Of a stretch of 64,000 bases of DNA, positions 51,134 through 60,189 are shown one piece after another. The notes below the pieces were generated by a model. That model was not told where the DNA came from, did not search any database, and saw nothing but the letters and a program-made list of their open reading frames with translations. A program made the position numbers and the translations under genes. Position 1 is the first letter of the stretch. Each line of letters opens with the position of its first letter. The DNA is from CAVSWT01 sp963775245 (GTDB taxonomy: Bacteria; Bacteroidota; Ignavibacteria; Ignavibacteriales; Ignavibacteriaceae). Location: positions 124,001 to 188,000 of the forward strand of contig CAVZID010000040.1 in assembly GCA_963775245.1 (NCBI GenBank), written 5' to 3'.

Positions 51134-53509
51134 ATGTTTAATAATTTTTTAAAAATAACTTTTAGAAATTTAATTAAGAACAAAGCCTATACGTTAATAA
51201 ATCTATCGGGATTAGCAATAGGTATAGCTTGCATAGTTTTAGTTTTACTGTGGGTTGAAAATGAATTAAGCTATGATAGATTTTTTAAGAATGCAGATAA
51301 TATTCATTTAGTGCTGCAAGGAGATAATAAATCTTATTCAACATCTACTTCAGAATTAATGGCCCCTGAATTAAAAGCTAAATTCTCTGAAGTTACTGAT
51401 GTAACTGACTTTGGATATGTTAATGAAGATTTTCTTTTTAAATATAAAAACAATTCTTTCAATGAATATGTTGCTTTTACTGATAATAGGTTTTTTAACA
51501 TTTTCAATTTTCCTTTTATTGAAGGTAATAGAGAAACCGCACTATCAGATCCTAATTCTCTTGTAGTTACGGAATCATTTGCAAAAAAATATTTCGGTGG
51601 CAAAAATGCAGTTGGTAAAATTATATCATTTGATTTGGTAAACTCCTCTTATGATTTAAAAGTAACCGGAGTGTTAAAAGACTTACCTCAAAACACTCAT
51701 TTTCAACGCCAGGCATTTGTATCCATGGAAATTTTAAATAAAAGATTTCCAAACATGAAATCCTGGGGAAGCTTTTGGCCGCGAGCTTATGTAGTGTTAA
51801 AACCAAATACTAACATAAAATCCTTAGAACAAAAAATAACTAATACTTTTAAAGTTCATTTTCCGAAAAATCAACAGAGTGCATTGAATTTTAAGCTGCA
51901 GGAATTAAAAGATATTCATTTACATTCTGCGGTAATTCAGGATTTAGCAATTCATGGTGATATTACAAATGTGTACATCGTAATCATAATTGCTTTGTTA
52001 ATATTAATAATCGCTTGTGCAAACTACATAAATCTTTCTACAGCTTTAGCATTTAAGCGGAGTAAAGAAGTTGGTATTAAAAAAGCAATTGGAGCTAGAA
52101 GGTCACAACTAATAAAATCTTTTATTGGGGAAACCTTCATATTTGTATTTATATCAATGGCAGTCGCTATTGTTCTTGCTGAATTGTTTTTGCCATATAT
52201 GAACAATTTAACAGGAAAAGACTTATCGCTTAATTGGTCAAATTTAAATTTAGTAGTAGGATTATTTTCAGTTGTAATTCTCACCGCAATAATTTCGGCT
52301 TATTATCCGTCATTGTTTCTTTCATCATATAATCCAGTAAGAATATTTAAAGGAGAAACTTATAATGGAAATAAAACAATAAGTTTAAGAAAAGGATTGA
52401 TAGTATTTCAATTTTCTCTTTTAATTGGATTGATAATCTGTACTTTGGTAGTTACAAGGCAATTAGATTTTATAGAAAACGGAAAGCTTGGTTATAATAA
52501 AGAGAATATATTTTGTGTCCCTTTAACCGGCTTCAGCTATTCGCAGATTGACGCATTAAAAAGTGAATTGTCTAATAATCCTAATGTAGTTAGCTCGTGC
52601 GCAAGCGAACCGGTTGATGACCGAAGCTTATCAAGTACAACATCATTCTTTTGGAAAGGTAAATCAAGAGAAACCCATCAGGCAATAACCAGGCTGCATG
52701 CAGATCAAGATTTTGCATCAACATATAAATTAACATTAAAGGAAGGAAGATTTTTCACTCCTGAATTTTCAGCCAGCGATTCTAACAATTTTGTTTTAAA
52801 TGAAACTGCGGCAAATCTAATGGGAAAAACTTTTCCTGTTAATAAAGAATTCAAATTGGGCAATAGAGTAGGGAAAGTGATTGGAGTTGTTAAAGATTTT
52901 CATTTCAGTTCGTTTCATAAAAAAATTGAGCCGCTGGTAATAGTTCAGCCGAATGAAAAACAAAATGCAAGACTTCGTTTATTAAGTGTCCGTCTTAAAA
53001 AAGGTAATTTAAAAAATTCAGTTACTTCAGTTGAATCCGTGTGGAAAAATATAGCACCTTCAACGCCATTTAATTTTTATTTTCTTGACCAGTATATCGA
53101 TAATCAATACCGCGCTGAACAAAGAACAGAAACACTATTATCATATTTTTCAATCTTTGCAATATTAATTGCCTGTCTTGGATTATATGGATTAACCTTA
53201 TTTATTACGGAAACAAAAACAAAAGAAATCGGAGTACGTAAAGTTTTAGGCGCTTCAGTTAGAAGTATTGTATCACTATTTGCTAAAGATTTTATTAAAT
53301 GGATTATAATCGCAAACTTAATTGCCTGGCCGGCAGCCTATTATTTTATGAATAAATGGCTTCAAACTTTTGCTTATAAAATTGAATTAAGCTGGTGGTT
53401 ATTTGCTGTATCTGCCGGGATTGCTTTATTAATTGCATTAATAACTATTAGTATACAAGCTATTAAAGCAGCAACTGCAAATCCGGTTAAATCATTGAGG
53501 TATGAATAA
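51134..53509 (+). CDS. FtsX/MacB-type permease 7
   Basis: An intact 791-residue permease: MFNNFLKITFRNLIKNKAYTLINLSGLAIGIACIVLVLLWV, then SYDRFFKNADNIHLVLQG, VTESFAKKYFGGKNAVGK and PQNTHFQ in the periplasmic domain. FtsX blocks are GIKKAIGARRSQLIKSFIGET and GVRKVLGASVRSIVSLF, ending NPVKSLRYE. It has its own AAAAGGAAACAAC ribosome site beyond the repeat element, so it may still be translated on the permease 5-6 transcript. No partner ATPase lies nearby. Its substrate, like those of all copies here, is not evident. Confidence 0.93.
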   Translation: MFNNFLKITFRNLIKNKAYTLINLSGLAIGIACIVLVLLWVENELSYDRFFKNADNIHLVLQGDNKSYSTSTSELMAPELKAKFSEVTDVTDFGYVNEDFLFKYKNNSFNEYVAFTDNRFFNIFNFPFIEGNRETALSDPNSLVVTESFAKKYFGGKNAVGKIISFDLVNSSYDLKVTGVLKDLPQNTHFQRQAFVSMEILNKRFPNMKSWGSFWPRAYVVLKPNTNIKSLEQKITNTFKVHFPKNQQSALNFKLQELKDIHLHSAVIQDLAIHGDITNVYIVIIIALLILIIACANYINLSTALAFKRSKEVGIKKAIGARRSQLIKSFIGETFIFVFISMAVAIVLAELFLPYMNNLTGKDLSLNWSNLNLVVGLFSVVILTAIISAYYPSLFLSSYNPVRIFKGETYNGNKTISLRKGLIVFQFSLLIGLIICTLVVTRQLDFIENGKLGYNKENIFCVPLTGFSYSQIDALKSELSNNPNVVSSCASEPVDDRSLSSTTSFFWKGKSRETHQAITRLHADQDFASTYKLTLKEGRFFTPEFSASDSNNFVLNETAANLMGKTFPVNKEFKLGNRVGKVIGVVKDFHFSSFHKKIEPLVIVQPNEKQNARLRLLSVRLKKGNLKNSVTSVESVWKNIAPSTPFNFYFLDQYIDNQYRAEQRTETLLSYFSIFAILIACLGLYGLTLFITETKTKEIGVRKVLGASVRSIVSLFAKDFIKWIIIANLIAWPAAYYFMNKWLQTFAYKIELSWWLFAVSAGIALLIALITISIQAIKAATANPVKSLRYE

Positions 53510-53654
53510 GTTTAAAATCAAAAGAAAAAATAATTTACAAAATCAAAATACCGCAATATGTGGGATTTGAGAAGGATAATATTTAATTAATTTATCAATC
53601 GTTTTATAAACGGTTAACTAAACTAATTTTATTATTAATCCAAAGTGAACCATC

Positions 53655-55532
53655 ATGAAAAAAATATTAGCGGTTTCTATAACTGTGTTTTCATTTGTTT
53701 TTAATATAAGCTTTGCTCAGCAATCGGCTGAAAATGTGTCTATGTTTAGAGGAAATTCGGCATTGACTGGAGATTACCATTCAATGCCGGTTAATACTTT
53801 AGAGCAGCTTCAGTTTACATTTAAAACACAAGGAGCAATTCGTAGTTCTCCTGTTATTTCAAATGGCATTTTATATATAGGCAGTAACGACAAAAAATTT
53901 TATGCATTGGATAGTAAATCGGGTAAAGAGATTTGGCAATTTAAAACTGATGGAGAGATTACATCTACCGCTGCTGTTTATAATGGAACTATTTGGTTTA
54001 CAAGCAGAGATGGATATTTATATGAACTTTCTGTAAAAGATGGACGAGAATTGTGGAAGTTTAAAATGGGCAAAGATTTAGTTAATAAAGATTATCAGGA
54101 TTATTGGGATTATTATCTTTCCTCTCCAAATATATATAATGGAAATGTATTTATAGGCAGCGGAGATGGATTTCTTTATGCTTTTGATTGCGAATCGAAA
54201 AAGAATTTATGGAAATATAATGCACATTCAAGAGTTAGATCAACTCCCGCAATAAGTGGTGAATTAATTGTATTCGGAACTATGGATGGCCACATTATTA
54301 CTTTGAATTTGAAGACCGGAATAATGAAATGGAATTTTGCAGTTGATGGTGCTTCATTCCATTTTGATGATAGAAACAATGACAGAACATCAATTTTCTG
54401 CTCACCATCAATAGAGAATGGCATTGTAACAGTTGGCGGACGCGATGGCCTTTTGTATGCAGTTGATCTTGAAACTGGTAAATTAATTTGGAAGACAACG
54501 CACGATGGCTCATCATGGATTCTTTCAACAGGAATTTCCGGAAATACACTTTATGTTGGCAGCGGCAGCGCATTTATACTTCAAGCCGATGATTTACAAA
54601 CGGGTAAAGAGAAATGGCGCTTCAAAACTAAGAGTGCAGTTTTTTCATCAATAAGTATAACTGGAAACACTTTGTATTTTGCTGATATTGCAGGAATGGT
54701 TTATGCTTTAGACGGATCGACAGGAAAAGAAAAATGGGAATACCCTGCAGGCACTAGAATTTTTTCGACTCCTGTTGCTGCCGATAGCATGATTTATTTT
54801 GGTTCTGATGATGGGAATGTTTATGCATTAAAAGGGAAACCTAATGATGTAGTAAAAAAACATCCTTCCAAAAAAATTGTTTATTGGGAAGGGCCTAAAA
54901 CTGATACTTCATTCATTCCATTTCAATTTAATACTGACTTATGGCTTCGCGACTATTTTGTTGGGGCAGGCTATGCATTAATGAATACTAATCAATTAGT
55001 TGATTTTATTAAGAATGAAGATTATAAAAACTTTCGAAGTGTTATTGTATTAGCTGATAATAAATTACCAAAAGAGTTAATAAAAACTAATTCAGATACT
55101 TCTCTAATCAGAAAATATTTAAATGACGGAGGCAAGGTTGCAGTTTTTGGTGATAATCCTTTAGCTTATAAACTCGATACAACAAGCGGTGTACTTGAAG
55201 ATATTGATTATAAAATAGCAGAAAAAATACTCGGCATTACAATTATTGATCCCAGATATTCACGAGGATATTATCCTTCGGAAATAACATCTGAAGGAAA
55301 GAAATTGGGACTTCATGAATTTTGGGTTGGGAATGGTTTTGTAATTGAAAATGATTCAACAGTGAAAGTACTTGCTATTAATGAGTTTGCAAAAGCAACT
55401 GCCTGGCTAAAGAATTATGGGGGGCAAAAAGGTACCGGGTGGTTTCAACTAAATGCAGCAAGTTACAAAGGAATAATAGGTGAACTTGTATGTCAATTTA
55501 GAGCAGCAATTGAATATGGAATAACTTGGTAA
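53655..55532 (+). CDS. PQQ-like beta-propeller fused to a GATase-like domain, secreted
   Basis: A 625-residue protein with a signal peptide (about residues 1-21, FVFNISFAQ). Residues about 40-395 form a PQQ-binding-like or BamB-type beta-propeller with repeated blade motifs such as FYALDSKSGKEIWQFKTDG, LYAVDLETGKLIWKT and VYALDGSTGKEKWEY. After about residue 400 a different domain begins (LWLRDYFVGAGYALMNTNQLVDFI, VIVLADNKLPKELI, LNDGGKVAVFGDNPLAY) resembling a class I glutamine-amidotransferase or flavodoxin-like fold without an obvious catalytic cysteine. The propeller probably binds protein or glycan rather than PQQ. It stands alone between permease 7 and a hydrolase. Confidence 0.85.
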   Translation: MKKILAVSITVFSFVFNISFAQQSAENVSMFRGNSALTGDYHSMPVNTLEQLQFTFKTQGAIRSSPVISNGILYIGSNDKKFYALDSKSGKEIWQFKTDGEITSTAAVYNGTIWFTSRDGYLYELSVKDGRELWKFKMGKDLVNKDYQDYWDYYLSSPNIYNGNVFIGSGDGFLYAFDCESKKNLWKYNAHSRVRSTPAISGELIVFGTMDGHIITLNLKTGIMKWNFAVDGASFHFDDRNNDRTSIFCSPSIENGIVTVGGRDGLLYAVDLETGKLIWKTTHDGSSWILSTGISGNTLYVGSGSAFILQADDLQTGKEKWRFKTKSAVFSSISITGNTLYFADIAGMVYALDGSTGKEKWEYPAGTRIFSTPVAADSMIYFGSDDGNVYALKGKPNDVVKKHPSKKIVYWEGPKTDTSFIPFQFNTDLWLRDYFVGAGYALMNTNQLVDFIKNEDYKNFRSVIVLADNKLPKELIKTNSDTSLIRKYLNDGGKVAVFGDNPLAYKLDTTSGVLEDIDYKIAEKILGITIIDPRYSRGYYPSEITSEGKKLGLHEFWVGNGFVIENDSTVKVLAINEFAKATAWLKNYGGQKGTGWFQLNAASYKGIIGELVCQFRAAIEYGITW

Positions 55533-55574
55533 AAATCTAAATAAAAAATTAACATAACAATTTTAACAGCGTCT

Positions 55575-56480
55575 ATGAAAAAATTTAATCTCTATCTCAT
55601 CATTTTTCTTTTAAATACAATTATTTATTGTCAAAGTGATAGTATTATAAATAACGGAAATTCAACAATTCATTTTAGAACATTTGGAAAGGGGATTCCA
55701 ATTCTGATCATAAATGGCGGGCCAGGCATGAACAGTGACGGCTTTGTTGAGCTTGCTGTCCATCTTTCTAAAAATTATAAAACAATTATTTATGACCAAC
55801 GAGGGACTGGTAAATCATTTATAAAAAATCCGGATAGTACAAACATAACTATGAAGCTTATGGTTGATGATATTGAAACTCTTAGGAAGCATTTAAACAT
55901 TGATAGCTGGGTTATACTTGGCCATTCTTTCGGAGGAATGCTTGCCTCATATTATGCTTCATTTTATCCTGAACATGTTAAAGCACTGATATTATCTTCC
56001 TCTGGCGGTATTGATTTGGAATTGCTAAAAGATGTAGGGAAAAGTATTACTTCTAAATTAAGTAAAGAAGAGCTTAATGAATATAAATATTGGGGTGAAA
56101 AAATTGAGAAAGGGGATACAAGCTACAATGCGAAATTACAAAGAGGAAAAGCATTAGCTAATGCTTATGTCTATAACAAAGAAAATATTTCAACCATTGC
56201 TGAAAGGCTTACACAAGGAACACCAATAATTACAAGTCTTGTATGGAAGGATTTACAAAAAATAAAATTTGACTGTACAAAACCATTATCATCTTTTGAT
56301 AAACCGGTTTTAATCATACAAGGGGAAGAAGATATTGTAAATAAAAATATTGCAATAAAAGAACACGAAATTCTTAAGAATTCAAAACTGGTATTCATGA
56401 ATAATTGTGTCCATTACGGCTGGTTAGATAATCCTAAAAAATATTTTAGTGAAGTGAATAAATTTCTTCAATCAATGTAA
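55575..56480 (+). CDS. Alpha/beta hydrolase, proline-iminopeptidase-like
   Basis: A 301-residue alpha/beta-hydrolase with an N-terminal signal peptide (LIIFLLNTIIYCQ), so exported. The oxyanion-hole region NGGPGMNSDGF and DQRGTGKS are typical of the proline iminopeptidase (S33) branch. The nucleophile elbow is GHSFGGM with S118. Acid and base are likely the Asp of GEEDIVN (about 252) and the His of NNCVHYGWLDN (about 277). The substrate may be a short peptide or an ester. The 42-bp gap after the propeller gene suggests a possible joint transcript, and the next small gene follows in 25 bp. Confidence 0.9.
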   Translation: MKKFNLYLIIFLLNTIIYCQSDSIINNGNSTIHFRTFGKGIPILIINGGPGMNSDGFVELAVHLSKNYKTIIYDQRGTGKSFIKNPDSTNITMKLMVDDIETLRKHLNIDSWVILGHSFGGMLASYYASFYPEHVKALILSSSGGIDLELLKDVGKSITSKLSKEELNEYKYWGEKIEKGDTSYNAKLQRGKALANAYVYNKENISTIAERLTQGTPIITSLVWKDLQKIKFDCTKPLSSFDKPVLIIQGEEDIVNKNIAIKEHEILKNSKLVFMNNCVHYGWLDNPKKYFSEVNKFLQSM

Positions 56481-56505
56481 CTTTTAAAAAAGAAAGGAAG
56501 TCAAA

Positions 56506-56790
56506 ATGAAAGAAATAAGTATTCCTTTGCCGGATTTTATAGATAAACAAATTGCCGAAATAGAAGTTAAAATTAATGGCAAGAAAAGACAGTTTAATTT
56601 TAAGGTTGAATCTTTTAGATGGGAAAGGGATGACGAAATACTAACGCTTGATGAAAAAATAAAAAACCTACAATTCGAATTGAAAAAATATGATAAAGCG
56701 TGGGAATTGATTCAAATATTTAGGCCCAAAGACGATTCAAAATTTATTCAAGTTTTATTTAGACAGAAAGAAATTTCAAATCCAAATTGA
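56506..56790 (+). CDS. Small hypothetical protein
   Basis: A 94-residue soluble protein with no signal peptide and no recognised domain. The sequence has a beta-rich start (ISIPLPDFIDKQIAEIEVKING), an SFRWERDDEIL stretch and a helical end with KKYDKAWELIQIF and IQVLFRQKE. The AAAGGAAGTC ribosome site and spacing of 25 bp from the hydrolase and 21 bp to permease 8 place it in the same transcript. A function cannot be assigned. Confidence 0.75.
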   Translation: MKEISIPLPDFIDKQIAEIEVKINGKKRQFNFKVESFRWERDDEILTLDEKIKNLQFELKKYDKAWELIQIFRPKDDSKFIQVLFRQKEISNPN

Positions 56791-56811
56791 CGATTATCTT
56801 ATGAGGATGTA

Positions 56812-59226
56812 ATGTTAAAAAATTACTTAAAAATTGCAATAAGAAATTTAAGAAAAAATAAAGGATTTTCGTTTATAAATATTACCGGACTTGCAGTTGG
56901 TATAGCATGCTGTATTGCAATCATTCTTTATGTGAAAAATGAATTAAGCTACGATAAGTTTAATATTAATTCGGAACAAATTTACCGGGTACATATAAAA
57001 GGTAGAATAAATACTAATGAAATAAATTCAGCAATTAGCCCTGCTCCAATGGGGGCGGCATTAAAACATGATCTACCGGATGTAATTGAATATACTCGAA
57101 TTCGCAATTTTGGCTATCCTGTTTTAAGATATAAAAATAAAGCATTTAGTGAAGAAAAGTTTTATTGTGTAGATTCAACATTTTTTAATGTCTTTTCTGT
57201 AAAGTTTTTAGAAGGAGAACCGCAACAAGCCCTAACTCAACCGAATTCCTTAGTTATTACTGCAGATATGGCAAAAAAATATTTTGGGAATGAAGAACCG
57301 ATGGGTAAAATATTAAATGCAGATCATCGGCGGGACTGGATAGTTAGAGGTGTAGTTAAAGGCTTTCCTAAAAATTCTCATTTTCATTTTGATTTTTTAG
57401 GTTCAATTAATACTTATGAAGACAGCAAAAGCCCTTTCTGGCTAAGTAACAATTATTACACATATATCGTTTTGCGAAAGGGGACTAGTCCGGATGTTTT
57501 TCAAAAAAAATTAAACCAGGATGTATTGCAATACATTGGCCCTCAACTTGAAAATATCGCACATATCTCTTTATCGCAATTTGAAAAGAATGGAAACAGT
57601 TATGGTTTCGTAATACAGCCTCTTACCTCTATCCATCTTAATTCTCATCTGGACTATGAACTAGAACCAAATAGTGATATCAGCTACGTTTATATTTTTT
57701 CTATAATTGCATTAGCAATTCTTCTAATCGCTTGCATAAATTTCGTAAACCTTTCTACTGCAAGATCCGAAAAGAGAGCAAAAGAAGTCGGTATTAGAAA
57801 AACGTTAGGCTCAATGAAAGGTCAGTTAATAAAACAGTTTATTGCGGAAGCAGTTTTAATGAGTATGCTTGCAGTTATTCTTGCGATTATCTTAACTGAG
57901 CTTTTTCTTCCAATATTTAATGATATTTCCGGCAAAGAAATGAGCCTGGGGATATTTGATAACTTTTATAACATTATTTTATTAATTACCTTTTCATGCT
58001 TGATAGGCTTAATTGCTGGTAGTTATCCGGCATTTTATTTATCTTCATTTGAACCTATGCAGGTATTAAAAAGTAAATCTAGGGGAAAACGAAAATCTTT
58101 TCTTAGGAATGGCCTGGTTATTTTTCAATTCGCTGTAACTATTATCCTTTTTATAGGCACTTTCATAATTTATAATCAGCTTAAGTATATTCAAACAAAG
58201 AATCTTGGTTTTAATAAAGAGCAGGTGATTATTATTAATAAAGCTGATGATCTTGGCAATAAAATAACTTCTTTTAAGCAGGAGTTGTCTAACAATCCGA
58301 ATGTATTGGAAATAAGTAACTCAAGTGCAATTCCTGGTAACCAGAACGGCGATAGTGCTTATAGATTGGAAGGAACTTCAAATTATCAGATTCGGGATTT
58401 GCGTGAATTATGGAGTGACTATGGTTTTGCCGATACATATAAAATGCAAATTGATAAAGGAAGATTTTTTTCAAGGGAACACCCATCAGATACAACATCA
58501 GTAGTTATTAATGAATCTGTTGTAAATATATTAGGGCTTAAAAATCCTATAGGAAAAAATTTAATTGCACCAGGGAGGGAAGGAGATGAAAAATATAAAA
58601 TTATAGGTGTATTAAAAGATTTTAATTATGAATCATTACACCAAACAGTTCGTCCTTTGGTCATACATTTATATAAGAATTACGGCTACGGGTCTTTTAT
58701 TTCTGTAAGAATAAAACCTGAAAATTATCAAGGCACAATAAGCTATTTAGAAAATACATGGAAAAAGTTTGCCGGTAACCAGGCATTTGATTACAGCTTT
58801 TTAGATCAGAATTTAGCACATTTGTATATTGCAGATCAAAGGACAAGTAAAATTGCATCAACATTTTCAATCCTTGCTATTTTTATTGCCTGCCTGGGAT
58901 TGCTTGGCTTAGCATCGTTTGTAACGGAACAAAGAACAAAAGAAATTGGAATACGAAAGGTGCTTGGTGCTTCTATTCCTTCTTTATTATTTATGCTGTC
59001 AAGAGAATTTTTAAAATGGGTATTGATTGCTAATGTAATTGCCTGGCCGGTTGCTTATTACGCTATGAATAATTGGTTAAATAACTTTGCCTATCGTGTA
59101 AATATAAATCTATGGATTTTTATTTTATCCGGGATTGCAGCTTTAATAATAGCTCTATTTACTATTAGTTCACATGCAATTAAAGCGGCAACATCAAACC
59201 CCATTAAAAGTTTGAGGTATGAATAA
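56812..59226 (+). CDS. FtsX/MacB-type permease 8
   Basis: An intact 804-residue permease: MLKNYLKIAIRNLRKNKGFSFINITGLAVGIACC, YDKFNINSEQIYRVHIKG, ITADMAKKYFGNEEPMGK and SIHLNSHLDYELEPNSD. FtsX blocks are GIRKTLGSMKGQLIKQFIAEA and GIRKVLGASIPSLLFML, ending NPIKSLRYE. It is the last of the series and the closest in motifs to permease 4. A GAGGATGT ribosome site precedes the ATG. It is followed immediately by a solo repeat arm and then a strong terminator at 59396-59428, which likely ends the transcript. Confidence 0.93.
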   Translation: MLKNYLKIAIRNLRKNKGFSFINITGLAVGIACCIAIILYVKNELSYDKFNINSEQIYRVHIKGRINTNEINSAISPAPMGAALKHDLPDVIEYTRIRNFGYPVLRYKNKAFSEEKFYCVDSTFFNVFSVKFLEGEPQQALTQPNSLVITADMAKKYFGNEEPMGKILNADHRRDWIVRGVVKGFPKNSHFHFDFLGSINTYEDSKSPFWLSNNYYTYIVLRKGTSPDVFQKKLNQDVLQYIGPQLENIAHISLSQFEKNGNSYGFVIQPLTSIHLNSHLDYELEPNSDISYVYIFSIIALAILLIACINFVNLSTARSEKRAKEVGIRKTLGSMKGQLIKQFIAEAVLMSMLAVILAIILTELFLPIFNDISGKEMSLGIFDNFYNIILLITFSCLIGLIAGSYPAFYLSSFEPMQVLKSKSRGKRKSFLRNGLVIFQFAVTIILFIGTFIIYNQLKYIQTKNLGFNKEQVIIINKADDLGNKITSFKQELSNNPNVLEISNSSAIPGNQNGDSAYRLEGTSNYQIRDLRELWSDYGFADTYKMQIDKGRFFSREHPSDTTSVVINESVVNILGLKNPIGKNLIAPGREGDEKYKIIGVLKDFNYESLHQTVRPLVIHLYKNYGYGSFISVRIKPENYQGTISYLENTWKKFAGNQAFDYSFLDQNLAHLYIADQRTSKIASTFSILAIFIACLGLLGLASFVTEQRTKEIGIRKVLGASIPSLLFMLSREFLKWVLIANVIAWPVAYYAMNNWLNNFAYRVNINLWIFILSGIAALIIALFTISSHAIKAATSNPIKSLRYE

Positions 59227-59229
59227 AAA

Positions 59230-59264
59230 GCCCATCCTAAATCCTTCCCAAAGGGAAGGACTTT
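59230..59264. repeat. Solo arm of the MITE-like family
   Basis: GCCCATCCTAAATCC, then TCCTTCCC-AAA-GGGAAGGA and CTTTT, placed 3 bp after the permease 8 stop. No right arm is found nearby. Confidence 0.8.
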
Positions 59265-59395
59265 TTAGAATTAACTTTACCTCAAAGTATGCCGAAGTCT
59301 TAACAGTATAAGTTCTATTTAATATTTAGAAAACTCTGCGACTTTGTAGTTGATACTTAAAACAAAAAATTAATTTATTTGAGATTATAAAAATG

Positions 59396-59428
59396 AAAAA
59401 CCTTTGAATAGTTTGTTCAAAGGTTTTT
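59396..59428 (+). terminator. Rho-independent terminator
   Basis: AAAAACCTTTGAA pairs with TTCAAAGGTTTTT (13 bp, 7-nt loop) and ends in a T run. It is the best terminator in the window and closes the permease cluster. On the other strand it could also end the tRNA/GIY-YIG transcript. Confidence 0.85.
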
Positions 59429-59454
59429 TATATGTTGCGGAGAGACATGGATTC

Positions 59455-59476
59455 TCCCATAGGGATGACTATGTCA
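59455..59476. repeat. Double-hairpin unit in T loop
   Basis: 22 bp: TCCC-ATA-GGGA followed by TGAC-TAT-GTCA. Both 4-bp stems are perfect. It splits the T loop between TTC and GAAT of the tRNA-Ser copy. Confidence 0.85.
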
Positions 59477-59484
59477 GAACCCGG

Positions 59485-59506
59485 CGGCATTGCCGTTACT
59501 ATGTAA
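59485..59506. repeat. Double-hairpin unit between variable arm and T stem
   Basis: 22 bp: CGGC-ATT-GCCG followed by TTAC-TAT-GTAA, both stems perfect. Read on the other strand it resembles the unit at 62397-62418, so this copy is in reverse orientation. Confidence 0.85.
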
Positions 59507-59531
59507 AAGGACTTGCATCCTTAACGGTTTT

Positions 59532-59553
59532 TCCCAAAGGGATCGCCATGCGA
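59532..59553. repeat. Double-hairpin unit in anticodon loop
   Basis: 22 bp: TCCC-AAA-GGGA followed by TCGC-CAT-GCGA, both stems perfect. It interrupts the UGA anticodon loop at the same point as the unit at 62359-62380. Confidence 0.85.
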
Positions 59554-59587
59554 CAAGACCGCCGCATTCAACCAGGGTAGTAATAAA

Positions 59588-59830
59588 TTAAATAATATTA
59601 TTTACTTTTAACCATTTATAGCCATCAACACTTTTAAAGAAAGCCTCTCTTTTTATAGCTTCAGTTTTCGTTTGAAATGATTCAAAGTAATATAATTTCC
59701 AAGGGCGGTGGGATTTCGTATAATGTGATTTTCCCGAATTATGATAGCAAAGTCTTTTCTCTAGGTCGGTTGTATGCCCTTTGTAATAAGTTCCATCTTT
59801 AAGGCTTTTTATTATGTATGCATAATCCAT
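59588..59830 (-). CDS. GIY-YIG endonuclease-like protein between tRNA-Ser fragments
   Basis: With the ATG at 59830 the protein is 80 residues: MDYAYIIKSLKDGTYYKGHT, then TDLEKRLCYHN, YTKSHRPWKLYYFESF and EAIKREAFFKSVDGYKWL. This is a single-domain GIY-YIG nuclease of the UPF0213/YhbQ-like type (AYI...YYKG in place of GIY...YIG, Arg in EKRL, Glu in EAIKRE). A longer reading to 59872 would start inside a tRNA fragment (QVLPGFESLSLRN) and is not real protein. The ATG is 4 nt after the 3' end of tRNA-Ser copy C, with no ribosome site of its own, and copy A lies 13 bp beyond the stop. The gene thus looks like an element inserted at a tRNA-Ser locus. Confidence 0.82.
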   Translation of the reverse strand: MDYAYIIKSLKDGTYYKGHTTDLEKRLCYHNSGKSHYTKSHRPWKLYYFESFQTKTEAIKREAFFKSVDGYKWLKVNNII

Positions 59831-59834
59831 GTTG

Positions 59835-59890
59835 CGGAGAGACAGGGATTCGAACCCCGGAAGGACTTGCATCCTTAACGGTTTTCAAGA
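59835..59890 (-). pseudogene. tRNA-Ser copy C, 3' half only
   Basis: Identical to the intact tRNA-Ser from the anticodon loop (TCTTGAAAACCG) through variable arm, T arm and acceptor, except one acceptor base (TCTCTCC instead of ACTCTCC). It stops abruptly upstream of the anticodon loop, and no 5' half is present. It lies directly before the GIY-YIG ATG. Confidence 0.85.
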
Positions 59891-60189
59891 TATTATAAAC
59901 AATTTATTTAGCTGCTGAGTTGAATTCTAAAATTAAATTTTCTCCCCCAGTTTAAACATACTTTTACAAGTTGGTTTTACCAAAAGGGAGTTTCAATATA
60001 TACAATCTCTAAATTACTTTGTCATGCAAATATTAAAACAACCCAAATATACTCACATCTTAGAAGTGAGGATTTAAAAACTGTAACCGATTTATTATAG
60101 TTATTTCCATCTTTCAAAGTGAACTAAATATAAGCTGTTATAAAAAATCATAACTGTTAACTAAGTTATTAAAGATTTAAAGGTGATTA

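Larger units (their letters stand above)
59435..59574 (-). pseudogene. tRNA-Ser copy A, interrupted by three double-hairpin units
   Basis: On the minus strand this follows the serine tRNA at 62233-62319 from the D-loop to the 3' acceptor (TCTCTCC plus discriminator), but three 22-bp units break it. One is in the anticodon loop (59532-59553), one between variable arm and T stem (59485-59506), one in the T loop (59455-59476). The 5' acceptor and most of the D arm are missing; similarity stops after 59574. It cannot make a normal tRNA. Confidence 0.85.

Noticed and set aside
59831..59872. N-terminal extension of the GIY-YIG protein
   Set aside because: These codons lie in tRNA-Ser copy C and encode no conserved residues; the family N-terminus begins at the ATG at 59830.
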